NCBI GenBank assembly: GCA_031290395.1
Contig: JAITNN010000006.1
Location: forward strand, 1-64,000
Direction: 5' to 3'
Length of the DNA stretch: 64,000 nucleotides
From: Mycoplasmataceae bacterium
GTDB taxonomy: Bacteria > Bacillota_I > Bacilli_A > Mycoplasmatales > Mycoplasmoidaceae
The notes under the pieces were generated by a model. That model saw nothing but the letters and a program-made list of their open reading frames with translations, did no database searches and was not told the origin of the DNA. The position numbers were made by a program, and so were the translations under genes. Below, one piece after another: positions 22,890-34,440 of this stretch. Numbering within the stretch: position 1 is the first letter of the stretch; every line of letters starts with the position of its first letter.

Positions 22890-24050
22890 ATGACTTTCAT
22901 TGAGAAAGTCAATATGGCTAAAGATAGAATAAAAGAATTCATTCTTGAATCTTTACAGAAATATGATGAACTACCCGTTATTTCTTTTAGTGGTGGAAAA
23001 GATAGTTGTGTTTTAAGACACTTAGTAAGAAGTATACCTGAAGGAAGAAAATGCAAATGTGTAACATCAGCAGAGCTTTTTCATCCACAAACTTTTTCTT
23101 TTATTCAAAAAACAAAAATAGAAGGAGATGTCATTTTCGGTTTTAGAAAACCATTTAACAAAATAATTTCTGAAAATGGTTACCCAATGATTTCTAAAAT
23201 GCTGGCTCAAAAAATTTGGCATGTTAGAAACACAAATAATCCTAGTACTTATGTTAGAGCCGCCTTCGGATTAGATGGTAAAACTTTTGGGAAAATTGGT
23301 CATAAGTATATACATTTTTTAGACAAGGGCTTTGTAAGATATGAAATATCGCATAGGTGTTGTGATTATATTAAGGGTGAGGTAAAGCATTGCAAAAGTC
23401 CTTGTTTTATTGGAACAACAATAAGCGAATCAAGATTGAGAAAAAATTCATGGATAAAAAATGGATGTAATTTTTTTAATAATGAATTCCAAAAAGCCAT
23501 GAGTCGGCCTTTGAGTTTATGAGACGAGCAAGATATTTGAAGATATATTATTGACAATAATGTTGAAGTCTCGCCAATTTATGGTTTAGAGATGAGTGAC
23601 GATTACGAAAACGGATATAAACTGAATGGCTATAAAAGAAGTGGTTGTTCTGTTTGTATGTTTGGTTTGAGTTTAGAAAATGAAATTTCTAAAAGAACAA
23701 AAGGTAAGGTCAAAAACCGTTTTGAATTGTTATTTGACACGAGTAGAAGTGTTTATGAAAGGTATATGCATGAGAGAAAATATGCTTTTTGAAAACCATT
23801 AACAGATATGGGGATACATTTGAATGTAGATGATAATAAATACGAACGTAAATATAAAAATAGATTAAAAGAGCTAAAAGTTTGATATTTTCATGCAAAA
23901 GCAAATATTAACCATATCTTGGATGAGTTAGAACTGCGTTATTCTAAATCGCCTAAAAAGAGTCTAACTAAACAAACACTTTTTTCTAAGTCTGATAGAG
24001 ACCATATTGTGCAAGCATATTCACAAAAGGATGTATATGGGAAGATTTAA
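22890..24050 (+). CDS. PAPS reductase/DndC-like PP-loop enzyme, first gene of the defence operon
   Basis: 386 aa from ATG 22890 to TAA 24048-24050; probably 431 aa when the upstream GA switch is in frame. PP-loop SFSGGKDSCVLRHL near residue 33 binds ATP. Cys-rich segments (RCCDYIKG with HCKSPCFIGTTISESR, and later GCSVCMFG) are typical of the PAPS-reductase/DndC group, which place a 4Fe-4S cluster. Such proteins activate DNA backbone phosphate for sulfur exchange in DNA phosphorothioation, and PAPS reductases also occur in type 4 BREX. Here neither DndA, DndD nor DndE is present. The next gene overlaps by 14-20 nt. Four TGA-Trp codons. No ribosome binding site precedes 22890, supporting the upstream start. 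The chemistry is inferred. Confidence 0.8.
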
Positions 24051-25806
24051 ACTTAACGCAACTTATGGGTGACTAATTAATGCCTATAGAAATAGGGCAT
24101 CGCAACATGTTTATGCCTTATCTGAATTTATTGATAATTCAATGTCCTCCTACAGTAGAGACATCAAAAATATTAAAAAGGAAAAAAAGTTAAATGTAGA
24201 TGGTTTAATAATAAACATTGAAATTGTCCGTAATAATGACGAAATGCAACATATAAAAATTTCTGATAATGCGGGTGGTATGTCAGAAAAAGTATTTGAG
24301 AGAGCGATGCAACCAGGAGATACGAGTGGCAAAACTCATAGTGATTTAAATCAGTTCGGCGTTGGTATGAAATTTGGTATATTTTGGCTTGGTTCATCTG
24401 TCGAAATTCATACAAAAGAAGACATGGGCAGAGAATATTATCTTTCTTTGGAAATTAATAAAACAAACGAAGATAGAGAAGCTATTATTGATGTTGAAAA
24501 ATCTCCTACAAAAACAATTAACACTAATGGTACGTGAATAAAAATCAACAATGTATATCCAAATAGAATGTTTAAAAACAAAATTGATGTGGATCATGTG
24601 CGCGAAGGATTGGGGTGAAGATATGGCGGTCTAATAAAATATAGGGGGATGAAAATTTTTGTCAAATTTATTGATTACGAAAAAAACAAAGAAACAGATG
24701 ATAAAGCCTCGCTAGTAGAGCCATATTTACCTGAAGCGTATAAATTGGATGATGTTGCTAACTCGCTAGCGTCTTCTAGGAAAAGCGATTTTAATAAAAG
24801 AAAATTTATGTCTGATATTCTAAAAGGAATAAAGTCAAAATATGAAAAGAGAAAAGAAGACATTAATTTTATAACGGGCGAAAAAAATTTATATCAAATG
24901 TTTGAGGATAATGATGAATTATATTTTTCATTCAAAGATCACATTGAAGGATGCGAGGTAGAAATAAAATGAGGCATTTTACACAGCAAAAATAAAGGCT
25001 CAAATAAATATGGGTTTCAAGATCTAAATGGCTTTACACTGATACACAAAGACAGGGCTATATATCATGGGCCAAATGGAATGACAAACGATAGCCTTTC
25101 AGTTTCGTCTGTGAGAATTGGCAGTTATCCGTTCAATGTCGGAGGCAAAACATCTTCAAAAATTAGATTATTTGGTGAAATAGATTTAACCGGTATTGAA
25201 GAACCAGAAACGAATAAAATGGATTTTGACTGAGGAAAAATACATGGAGGGAACGGGAAACAAGACATCGATAGTATCGCACTAAAAATTTGAAATCGCA
25301 TTCAAGAAATTCTAGATTTTCTTGTTAAAGAAGAAGCAAACACTTCAAACGAAGTGCCACGTGGTAATAACATAATAAAAACAGAAAAAATAAAAGAAAA
25401 GATGGAGACTAATTTAAAATCAATTTTAAATGTAACAATTAGGACAGACGGGGCTGACGTTGTTGCAGAATTTATTAATGATAAGAAAATTACATTTGAA
25501 ATCTACCATACGCAATTGGGGGAGAATGAAAAACCTTTTACCACTATATATTTCAAAAGCGAAAAGAAAGCAAAAATAGTAATTAATATTAATCACTTTT
25601 TATGGAAAAATTTTCTTTTTGCTGACAATAATGAATCACGGAGCATTAAATCTAATCTTTTATATCCATTAGCTATTTGCTTTGCTATATGCAAAATACA
25701 GTATGATTCAAAAGACCCGGAATGAATAGGTGATGATATTTTAGATGTTAAAACATTTGATGAGTTTTTTTCTGACGTTGTAATGAGGTTGCGAACTAAA
25801 CACTAA
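24031..25806 (+). CDS. MORC/MutL-like GHKL ATPase of the defence operon
   Basis: 591 aa from ATG 24031 (or 24037) to TAA 25804-25806. GHKL ATP-binding motifs are clear: ALSEFIDNSM (motif I, Glu and Asn), KISDNAGGMS (motif II) and NQFGVGMKFG (motif III). A MORC-like transducer region and a helical C-terminal part follow. Iyer, Abhiman and Aravind described bacterial MORC/MutL-like ATPases encoded with Z1 and REase-fold proteins in restriction systems, which is the present context. It overlaps both neighbours, including TAATG with the next gene. Several TGA-Trp codons mean a standard-code call gives only fragments. Confidence 0.85.
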
Positions 25807-27263
25807 TGAAAAATCATAACAATATAGGAAAAATATATAAGAACTGCACAGAAACGGTGAAAAATAAGGTTATAGATATTGATCTAAACATAGAAGACAT
25901 TGTTTTTGAGAATGACACAAAAAAAAATTTTTTATTAGTTGGCGAAGTCCAATCAGGTAAAACAGCTAAAATAATTGAATTAATAAAACACGCGGTTGAT
26001 AGAGGGTATGATTTTTGTATAGTTTTTGGCGGAGTGACTAACTTACTTAATGAACAAACTAAACACCGATTTGAACGAGGGATACCTAATGAAATTTGCG
26101 GTAGAAAAAAAGACTTTATTGACTCTAAAAAAATAACTAAAAACCTAAGATTTAATACAAACAATTTTTTTTATATATTAACCTTTTTAAAAGGAAGTGA
26201 ACAAATTAAAAAACTCAATAATCTTTTCATGGAATTAATAAATTTTAACACTAAAAAGGTTTTGTTAATTGATGACGAGACTGACTATGCAACAGTTATT
26301 TCTAATAAGCATGATACAGCTATTCATAAATTAATTTGCGATATCTGAAAAAGCGTTATATATGGCAAACTAGTTTTAGTAACCGCAACACCATTTGCTA
26401 ATATTTTATCTCCGGAAAATGATCCTCTTTATTTTCAAGACATATTATTAATGGAAAGTAATGATGAATATACGGGCAGTAAATTTTTTCTTCAAAATGC
26501 AAAAAAATGTTATTTTCAACTCGAAGAAACGTCGAAAAAAAATATTAGTTCATGAGAAAACGCAATAAATATTAGTTTAGCAAATTTTTTATTATCAACA
26601 GTTTTATATAAAGAAAAATTTAATGATGAAAAATCAGAATTTTTATTAAACATTGATTCCGAAATACCAAGGCAAGACAAAGCTGTTGAGTTTATCGGAA
26701 AAAGTTTACAAAAATATATGGAATTCCCCGACAACTTTAATGGTTGACTGAAAAAAGCGAAGCAAGACAAATATAAAGATGTATTAATTGACGAACAAAG
26801 GATTATGAAACAAATAATGAATGTAATTAACCAAATAATTAGTGATGACTCAATTATTTGGTTAAAAAGTGGAGAAAGTTATTCTAGTGGTAAATATGAT
26901 TACGCAATAATTGTTGGAGGCATTTTGTTGTCGAGAGGAATAACATTTAAATATTTACTTACTGAGTTAATTTTGAATGCTAGAGATGAAAAAAATTCGG
27001 TAGATACTTTGCTTCAAAGAGCAAGATGGTTTGGATATAGAAAAATTCACGATAGATATCAGTTTATGTCAATTTATATGAACAAGGAAATAAGTAAATC
27101 ATTAAGCGAATCGAATGAAGCAATAAATTTTTTAAACATAAAACATAAAAATTCTAGTTTGAAACAAGAACTCGAGGTTTTTCAGGAAAAAAAATTAAAA
27201 TCTACAAAATTAACAGGAAAACCTAGAATACAAAAAATTTTAACGGAGAACAACAATGAATAA
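25806..27263 (+). CDS. Z1-domain helicase-like ATPase
   Basis: 485 aa, starting in the TAATG overlap with the ATPase gene. P-loop LLVGEVQSGKTAK near residue 50, with FGGVTNLLNEQTKHRF after it. The acidic motif VLLIDDETDYATV follows near residue 155 and LVTATPFANIL near residue 195. The diagnostic Z1 block is in the C-terminal third (VGGILLSRGITF, then DTLLQRARWFGYR). Z1 proteins are superfamily II-like ATPases found with MORC ATPases and nucleases in restriction loci. It probably translocates or remodels DNA for the nuclease next door. The following gene overlaps by 8 nt. Confidence 0.88.
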
Positions 27264-28137
27264 AATAAACATATATGAATTATCAGTCAATGAAGATGAT
27301 GACAAAATAATAATCGGGATCGACAAAACTATAAAATTGGGAGCAGATTTAGATGAATTTATTGATTTTAAAAACATTAAATATTGAGGTACAACTATTA
27401 TTAATGTGCCACAAAGTAATGAAAATTTAGAAGTTCACAGAATTGAATTTCAAAATGTAAACCGAATGATGTTTAGTTTAATAACTCAACATATATTTAA
27501 ATTTATTGCTCAATTAAATGATGACTATACGATATATGAAATTTTTTCTGAATTAAATGACTATTTTTCTTGTATCTCAGAGCATAAAAAACTTGTGAAA
27601 AAATTGCTAGGTGATATGGCCGAAATATTATTTATTTTGCTTCTCCAAGAACACGGCATAGACTACAAATCTTTTTATCAAAAAACAGCCAATTCTTTAT
27701 ATGATTTTTATTTTAAAAATTTTTGTATTGATGTTAAAGCAATTTCATCTTCTAAAAAAACATTTAAAACTTCATTTAAACAAATTATTAATGTTCCTGA
27801 AATATACTTTTACGCTTTTGAAATAAATAAATTACAAAACAAGAAAAATATTCTTTCATTATTGAACGAAATTGCCAATAAAAACGAGTATTTAAAAGGA
27901 TTGGAAAATGAATGACAAATAATTTACGAATTTAACAAGAACATTATTAATTCTTGAACTGTCGACACACAAAATACAAAACATTATTTAATTGATAATA
28001 GCGTCTTGCCTCAAATATCAATACTTAAAGAAAATGGATTAAAAGAAATGTTATTGACCATTGATATTTCAAATAGTAAAAGCGAGAATTTTGATACAAT
28101 GTTAGCGCAAAAAATAAAAAGTTTTTTTAATAACTAA
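27256..28137 (+). CDS. DUF4420-type PD-(D/E)XK nuclease of the defence operon
   Basis: 293 aa from ATG 27256, overlapping the Z1 gene by 8 nt, to TAA 28135-28137. A conserved Gly-Asp helix (LLGDMAEILFILLL) near residue 118 precedes the nuclease core SLYDFYFKNFCIDVKAISSS near residue 150, with the Asp...Asp-x-Lys pattern of PD-(D/E)XK enzymes. This family accompanies Z1 and MORC-like proteins in restriction loci. It is the likely effector that cuts unmodified or foreign DNA. It ends the operon; the next gene is convergent 50 nt away. Confidence 0.75.
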
Positions 28138-28187
28138 GTTAGGTGTAATTCACTAACAACGTCGCGCATTATTTATATAGTCATTTA

Positions 28188-29099
28188 TTACTTATGAGTA
28201 AAAATAGGTCCGTTAGCTATATCAATTAAATTTTGCTTTAATTCTTCAAAATTATTTTTAAAGGTATTATCAAAAATAGTGTCTTTTATGTTTTTGTCGA
28301 AATCATCTTTTAAAATTGGGGATTTTGCTATTTCTAGTAATTTTTTCTTAAAATCGTAATCTGATTTAATGACAAATGAATGAGGTATTTGTTTAGATAG
28401 CTTACGTTGGATGTCTTTAAATTTTGTAGGAGTTATCCCAAAATTTGCATTCTTAGTCAACACATAAACATCTACTAAATGACGAGTTGCACCATCAAAA
28501 CGTTTAAATTCTTGTTTGCCATTTTTGAGAAACCCATCCGTTGATTTTATATAGACATCGCATAATGCGCATATTTTGTCTACGAAAATTCTTTCGGGAC
28601 ATTCTACTTTAGTATTGAACGAGACTAACTCATATTTATTCATCTCATCTACTAGTTCGTTTTCTTGCATAAATAAGCCCACCAGAGAAATGATTGGGAC
28701 TATTTGAACATCGCTAGAATCTGGGTTGTATGTAACACTAATGTTTATTCCTGAATTAAATTTACGCCCATCAAGTGGTTGAAATTTAATCGGATCGCAA
28801 TGAACATGCGCTAGGTTTTTATCAAAGTTCAGTTTCTGCTGATCAAGCGTTTGTAAACTTTTATCTACTGCTGTAAAATCTATATCCTTGCTTTCCCTTA
28901 GCGGTAGTTTCTCGTAAACTTTAGCCATAGCTATACCACCTTTAAGTGCTATATTTGTTGTTTGATCAGTTAACTCTTTTATTTTCTTTGTTATGTAATA
29001 ATCTCTTTCAATGTAAAACCTTGGGATTTTGCGACCAAAATAATTGAAACTATCTTCTATCAAGTTACGAAATTCATCTTTATTTTTGTGTAAAATCAT
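28188..29099 (-). CDS. AbiEii-type nucleotidyltransferase toxin
   Basis: 303 aa. The nucleotidyltransferase core is seen as LKGGIAMAKVYEKL followed by RESKDIDFTA (the hGG...DxD pattern) near residue 53, and the AbiEii signature ERIFVDKICALCDVY near residue 167 precedes a helical C-terminus. Type IV AbiEii toxins transfer nucleotides, in related enzymes to tRNA, and stop growth after phage attack. The start overlaps the antitoxin gene by 20 nt in the order AbiEi then AbiEii, as in known pairs. Adjacent and convergent to the MORC-Z1 operon, making a defence island. Confidence 0.85.
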   Translation of the reverse strand: MILHKNKDEFRNLIEDSFNYFGRKIPRFYIERDYYITKKIKELTDQTTNIALKGGIAMAKVYEKLPLRESKDIDFTAVDKSLQTLDQQKLNFDKNLAHVHCDPIKFQPLDGRKFNSGINISVTYNPDSSDVQIVPIISLVGLFMQENELVDEMNKYELVSFNTKVECPERIFVDKICALCDVYIKSTDGFLKNGKQEFKRFDGATRHLVDVYVLTKNANFGITPTKFKDIQRKLSKQIPHSFVIKSDYDFKKKLLEIAKSPILKDDFDKNIKDTIFDNTFKNNFEELKQNLIDIANGPIFTHK

Positions 29100-29724
29100 A
29101 AATTTTTTTCAGTCTTTCTCGGGTTTTAGATGTAAATTGTTCAGCTCAATATCATATGGTATTTTTGTCTAGGAGTTCCAAAAGAGCGTCAATAGATTCG
29201 CGATTATCTCATGCTCCATCATCATACAATCGATTATTGAAATCGAGAAAATCTTGCTCACTTAACGTATATAACAAAGCCAAATAGTTGGCATTATTAC
29301 TATTTATATTAACTTTACTTTTTCTAATGACAAACGTTTCAGTATCGACCTTATATATTTTCTGTCTACACTTCAGATTATTTGTATATACGATATGTTT
29401 AGTGCTGATTTGTGTATCGATATTGTGAGATGTCAAATAATTTTGCCCTACTTCTATTCCTGAAATATGACCATTTCTATCCAATAAATAATTTTGTTTG
29501 ACAAAATTATAGAAATTGAAAGAGTCGTTATAAAACACCTTATTCCCTATTTTATGGTAACTAGCAAAATAATAACATCCATTCCGATATTTTTTAATGT
29601 CACCTATTTTTGATCAGCGAGAAATTAAGCTTTTCAAAACACTTTTCTTTACAAAATCAATGTCTTGTAAGCGAAAAAGATTGTTGGCACCTACGTTATT
29701 AATAATATTTTGTCTTAAACTCAT
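29080..29724 (-). CDS. AbiEi-like antitoxin/regulator
   Basis: 214 aa from ATG 29724 (MSLRQNIINN), spanning four TGA-Trp codons. The N-terminal ~60 residues resemble the winged helix of AbiEi proteins (NNLFRLQDIDFVKKSVLKSLI then KYRNGCYYF), and the rest is an all-alpha/beta domain of the same family. It should block the toxin and repress its own promoter. It overlaps the toxin gene by 20 nt, and its start is 73 nt downstream of smpB. Confidence 0.72.
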
Positions 29725-29796
29725 GACAATATTATATATAAATTGTATAAAAAAGTAAACTTTTGTATGAATAAAAAGTAAACAATAATCCAACAA

Positions 29797-30231
29797 TTAA
29801 TAATATTTCTTTACTTCTCGTTTAATGTCTCTAGCTTTAATATCTTGTCGTTTATCGCGGGAATTTTTTGATTTACATAAAGCAATTTCAATCTTTATGA
29901 CACCATGATTTAAATAAACTTTAGTCGGTACAACTGCTAGCTTTTCTTTTTTAGCTTTATGCTCAATTTTCAAAATTTCAGTTTTATGTAATAAAAGTTT
30001 TCTTTTTCTCGAAGCATCTACATTATTAATGTTGCCTTGTTCGAATGGAGCAACATACATGTTTATTACAAATGCTTCGTTATTTTTAAAAATAGCAAAA
30101 GCCTCATCGATACTTGCATTCGATTTAATCAATGATTTAACTTCTGTACCCTTTAATGAAATACCACATTCATAAGTTTCTAGAATATGATAATTAATTC
30201 TGATTTTTTTATTAGGAAACAATAGTTTCAT
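29797..30231 (-). CDS. smpB: SsrA-binding protein SmpB
   Basis: 144 aa, usual length. Needed for tmRNA-mediated rescue of stalled ribosomes. It shows the OB-fold core (YECGISLKGTEVKSLI, VYLNHGVIKIEIALCKSK) and the C-terminal basic tail with the DKRQDIKARDIKRE motif that enters the mRNA channel. It lies 9 nt downstream of rnr, a common pairing because RNase R degrades the defective mRNA. Confidence 0.95.
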   Translation of the reverse strand: MKLLFPNKKIRINYHILETYECGISLKGTEVKSLIKSNASIDEAFAIFKNNEAFVINMYVAPFEQGNINNVDASRKRKLLLHKTEILKIEHKAKKEKLAVVPTKVYLNHGVIKIEIALCKSKNSRDKRQDIKARDIKREVKKYY

Positions 30232-30240
30232 AAGATGAAA

Positions 30241-32418
30241 TTACCTATTGCCTAAATGTTTAACTAGTTCAAATTCAATTTTACGTGTTTCTTTATTGGC
30301 AGCAATAACTTTGACTTTTAGTTTAGTACCTAATGAGAAACGTAGTCCAGTTCTTTTACCAGTTAATTCATTGGTCTTATCATTGAAAGAATAAAAATCA
30401 TTTTTAAGATTCACTAATTTAATTAATCCTTCAATGGTATTTGGTAATTGTACAAAAATACCAAATGGTGAAACAGAAGTAACTTGACCATCAAATTCTT
30501 CACCAATGTGTTGCGACATGTATTCAGCAAACTTCATAGCATCTACATCTCTTTCACATTTAATAGAACGTAATTCATTTTTAGAAGACAAACCGGCTTG
30601 AGCATCAAGTTGTGATTGCATTTCTTTACGACTACCTTCGCTAACTTTGTTCTTTTCAAATTCGCACATTCAATAAATACGATGCACCATTAAATCAGGA
30701 TATCGACGAATTGGGGAGGTGAAGTGTGTATAGTCTTTTAAAGCAAGACCAAAGTGACCAATATTTTCAGTCCCATATTCAGCTTTAGCCATCGTTCTTA
30801 ACAACATCATGTTAATAAGATCTAAATTAGGATTCCCTTCATTATCGCTAATTCATTTTGCAACATCTTTTGGTTCTATTTTATCTATATCAGTGTTGAT
30901 TTTGAATCCTAATTTTTTAGCTTCAAGGGAAAATGTCTTTAGCCGATCGACACTAGGTTTATCATGAACTCGATACACAAATGGTCATTTTTGTTTTTCA
31001 GCATATGTTGTTACAGCTTCATTAGCAGCCACCATGAAATCTTCAATCATGTGTTGTGCTGTGCCGCTTTCGTATTTCTTAATTTCAGTGGGAACGCCTT
31101 GATCATTAACCACGATGATTGGCTCTGGTATATCAAAATTAATATAACCACGTTGTCTCTTGGCCTTATCCATAAGTTTGTGAAGTTCTAAAGAGTCTAG
31201 TAACATTTCTTTGACTTCAGAAGTATCTTTAGATAAATCATCGGTTTTATTAAAAAAGGCATTAACTTCATCATAGCTAAAACGACGGTGTGATTTAATG
31301 ATTGATGGATACACTTTAATGTCTTCAATTTCTCCGTTGGTACGAATTCTCATGTCGCATGTTAAAGTCAATCTATCAACATTAGGATTAAGCGAGCAAA
31401 GATCGTCTGATAAATTGTGTGGTAACATCGGGATCACACGGTCTACTAAATAAATTGAGCAACCACGTTTTAGTGCTTCTTCATCTAAGATAGATTTAAA
31501 TTTTACATAGTGACTAACATCAGCAATTGAAACTGATAAAAAGAATTTACCATCTTCTAACTTTTTAGCATAAATGGCATCATCAAAATCTTTCGATGTT
31601 GCTGGGTCAATAGTCACAATTGGTAAATTGGTTAAATCTTTACGAATGCTTCTTTGGTATTCGTTAATTTCTAGTTTCACATTCCTAGCATATTCTAAAA
31701 CTGGGTTTGGAAAATCTGGTTCAACTCCATTGTCGTAAACAATAGAAAGAATGTCTACACCAACATCCCCAACGTGACCAATGATACGACTCACTGACCC
31801 ATAGGCAATCTTCTCTTCATATTTAGCAATTTGGATTAAGATTTTTTGTCCTTCAACCAGACCTTGAATAGAATCTAAACGTACATCCAAATAGAATTTT
31901 TCATCATCAATTTTAATTCTATATGTGCCATCTGGGTTTAGATGAAAGATACCAACATAAAAATCTTTAGCATGTGATATTACCTTAGTAATTACAGCAT
32001 CTTTTAAATCTGCTCTTGGTGGTTTTTGCATTTCAGCGAATTCTACAATGTCGCCATCTAGTGCACCATTTAAATTTGTTTTAAAGACATAATAACTAGC
32101 TTTCTTATTATTGTCCATAGTAATAAACCCTGAGCCACCACTATTGATAGAAATCTTGCCCTGTTGTATTTTATCAAGATTAACTGGAGCATTTATGTAT
32201 CCTAAAATAACACTCTTAGATTTGAGTTGTTTTAATTCACCAGTGCGAATTAACTCTTCGGCTGCGCGATAAATGTTATTTTTAAAATTAGGCTGATCAC
32301 AATATGCATTTTCAAGTTTCTTAACAATAATGCCTAGCGGAATTGGTCTCCCACGTTCATTACTAACCACATCGATCACATCTTGTTTTATCGATTGAAC
32401 AGATTTTTTATCACTCAT
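30241..32418 (-). CDS. rnr: Ribonuclease R
   Basis: 725 aa, a 3'-5' exoribonuclease. Two N-terminal cold-shock/winged domains are followed by the RNB catalytic domain from about residue 240 ([14 protein letters not shown] with the metal-binding Asp residues) through [17 protein letters not shown]-terminal S1 domain follows ([20 protein letters not shown]). In-frame TGA (Trp) codons occur twice, after EKQK and after HRIY. Start overlaps the stop of secG (TAATG). Confidence 0.96.
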
Positions 32419-32657
32419 TAGTAAGCCCCTGTGACGGCGCCAACAATGGCGATTGCAAATATGACGAACATGAGAATAAACATGACCATTTGTAAAATCT
32501 TCACAAATCCACGGTCCTTAGTCTTTTTAAACAACTCTAAATCTTGTCCAGCTAAGGCAGTTAATCCAGTGGTAGAACCTGAACCAGATAATAAAAGACC
32601 AATAATTAGACAAATTACTGCTAGTACTAATAATGTAATGCTTATTCAACCCATCAT
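32418..32657 (-). CDS. secG: Preprotein translocase subunit SecG
   Basis: 79 aa from ATG 32657 (or 32654) with two membrane helices and the SecG loop between them (LLLSGSGSTTGLTALAGQDLELFKK). The order secG-rnr-smpB is typical of Firmicutes and mollicutes. One TGA-Trp. Confidence 0.85.
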
Positions 32658-32718
32658 AATGTTTTGAGTATTAATTATATTAATATTACGATTTTGTGTC
32701 CATATAATTTATTGCGTA

Positions 32719-33024
32719 ATGAGAACAAGAGCATTAGATAGTCCATTAAGAACGAGATTAGACATCAATTTTATTAGTAAAAAAAGATTCAATCATATTT
32801 TAGGCAATGATAATTATCAAATTGTTGAAATTAATTGGGATCACCAGTATCGTAAAAATCACATCTTATTTTCAGCACATTTTACTGCTACCAATTTTAA
32901 ATACCAATATAAAAAGAAATTGGATGCAAATAAAAAAATTATTTTATTTGGTGAATGAAGAAAATTGACTCGTTTTTACCGAATCCTAGATTTTGATAAA
33001 TACAAAGTATTTTTAGTTAAATAA
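32719..33024 (+). CDS. Conserved-looking hypothetical protein
   Basis: 101 aa, ATG 32719 to TAA 33022-33024, one TGA-Trp. Basic, beta-rich protein (QIVEINWDHQYRKNHILFSAHF) with no membrane helix. Its last 12 nt overlap convergently with the end of whiA, unusual unless both are real. Family not recognised. Confidence 0.5.
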
Positions 33025-33936
33025 TTTATAAATATCTTTTATTTTAAGCACGTAATGGTTGATGCCAGTTCGAGTGATGTTGATTTTATATTTATTTTGA
33101 AATATCTTTACCATTTCTGATAATGACGCTTCTGGATATTGCAATCTCAATGTGCAATAAAATTTAAACTTGTCTGGTTGATTTTTAAACTCATTAGATA
33201 GACGAATGGCTTTGATCATTTTTATTTGGATCAAACCAGCAGATGACGTTTTATGCAAATTAGCCATATCCAAATTATTAATTCTTTGAATATTGGTAAA
33301 ATAATCTCTAGCGATTATCTTATCTTCTAACTCTTGCATTGCATTATTGGCACCAATAATTTTTAAGAAATCAGAAACATCAGTTGCCTTTTTAATATAA
33401 AGCACAAAATTATTTTTACGTTTCAATAGAGAAATTGAAATGTTAAACTTATTTAGAATCTTTTGAATTAAACGTAAATATTTAATTTTATTAGAACGAA
33501 TTTCTAGATGATAGATGCTCTTATCGATGGAGTTAATGCTACCACCACTTAAAAACGCACCAGCTAAATATGCTCGTTGGTCAATAATGGTTTTCAAAAC
33601 ATTGTTTAAAACAGTTGAATTCAATTGTAAGTCACTAGTAATTTGTTTGAAATTACCATGAATAATTAAACGGTATGTTCGGCGATTGTTCAATTTATTT
33701 ATCTCCGTAAAGGAAATATTTCTTTTTGTATCATAAAGGTGTTCAAAGAAATGATTTAAAAGTTTCACAGTTGATAATAGTTGTGTTCTCAATTCTCAAA
33801 CTTCACCTTGGTTAGTAAAAGAAATAATTAGATTGTTAGTAGCAAACGAAGAAAGCAATGCCTTCATCGAATTTCCTTCGTATTCGTAATGGCTTAATTC
33901 ATCCTTGACTTTTTCGCTAAATGTTTGTTGTTTCAT
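33013..33936 (-). CDS. whiA: WhiA-type regulator
   Basis: 307 aa from ATG 33936; a TGA-Trp at GEVWEL means a standard-code call would start too late, at 33792. The N-terminal part is followed by degenerate LAGLIDADG homing-endonuclease-like motifs (AYLAGAFLSGGSI) and a C-terminal helix-turn-helix (YPEASLSEMVKIF). In Gram-positive bacteria WhiA influences division and is usually near rapZ or trxB, as here. Confidence 0.88.
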
Positions 33937-34440
33937 TTACGCACCCATTTGTTTGACAATTTGTTTAGTTGCTTTGTGCGCCCTTTTAGCAAAAAATAAA
34001 ATGATGAAGTTAATCACTGTTAGAACGATCAAAACAATTGCTGGCCATGGGTTAGAATCAGGAGTGGCAGCATTTATTATGTTAAGCACAATGCAAGCAA
34101 CGTAACACAGCATAGAGAAGAATAAATAAAAATAAATGGGCTTAGTTTTTCTTGTAATTGTTTGTCCATTCGCATCAACTTTAGTTTTGAAAATTTGTAT
34201 CATTTTCAATTCTTTGGTTTTAAAACCTTTGCTTCATGCCAAATACATTAAAGTGGCATGTGCTATCGTAAATATAACGGCCGCGATTGCAACTATTATA
34301 TCGACAGCATGTGGCAAAACGCCTCTTCAAATGATAGTAGAAACATATCATCCGACAGATAAAACAGAAATGAAACTGTTTATTCAAAAAACAAATGTTA
34401 TAAATCTATTAACTTTTTTAATATTGGTAATTTGTTCCAT
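33937..34440 (-). CDS. Four-helix membrane protein between trxB and whiA
   Basis: 167 aa. ATG 34440 overlaps the trxB stop (TAATG), and four TGA codons are Trp. Four hydrophobic helices (about residues 12-35, 45-68, 101-122, 132-152) are separated by a central cytoplasmic loop rich in Lys and Thr. It abuts whiA directly. No family recognised, but translational coupling on both sides supports it as a real gene. Confidence 0.7.
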
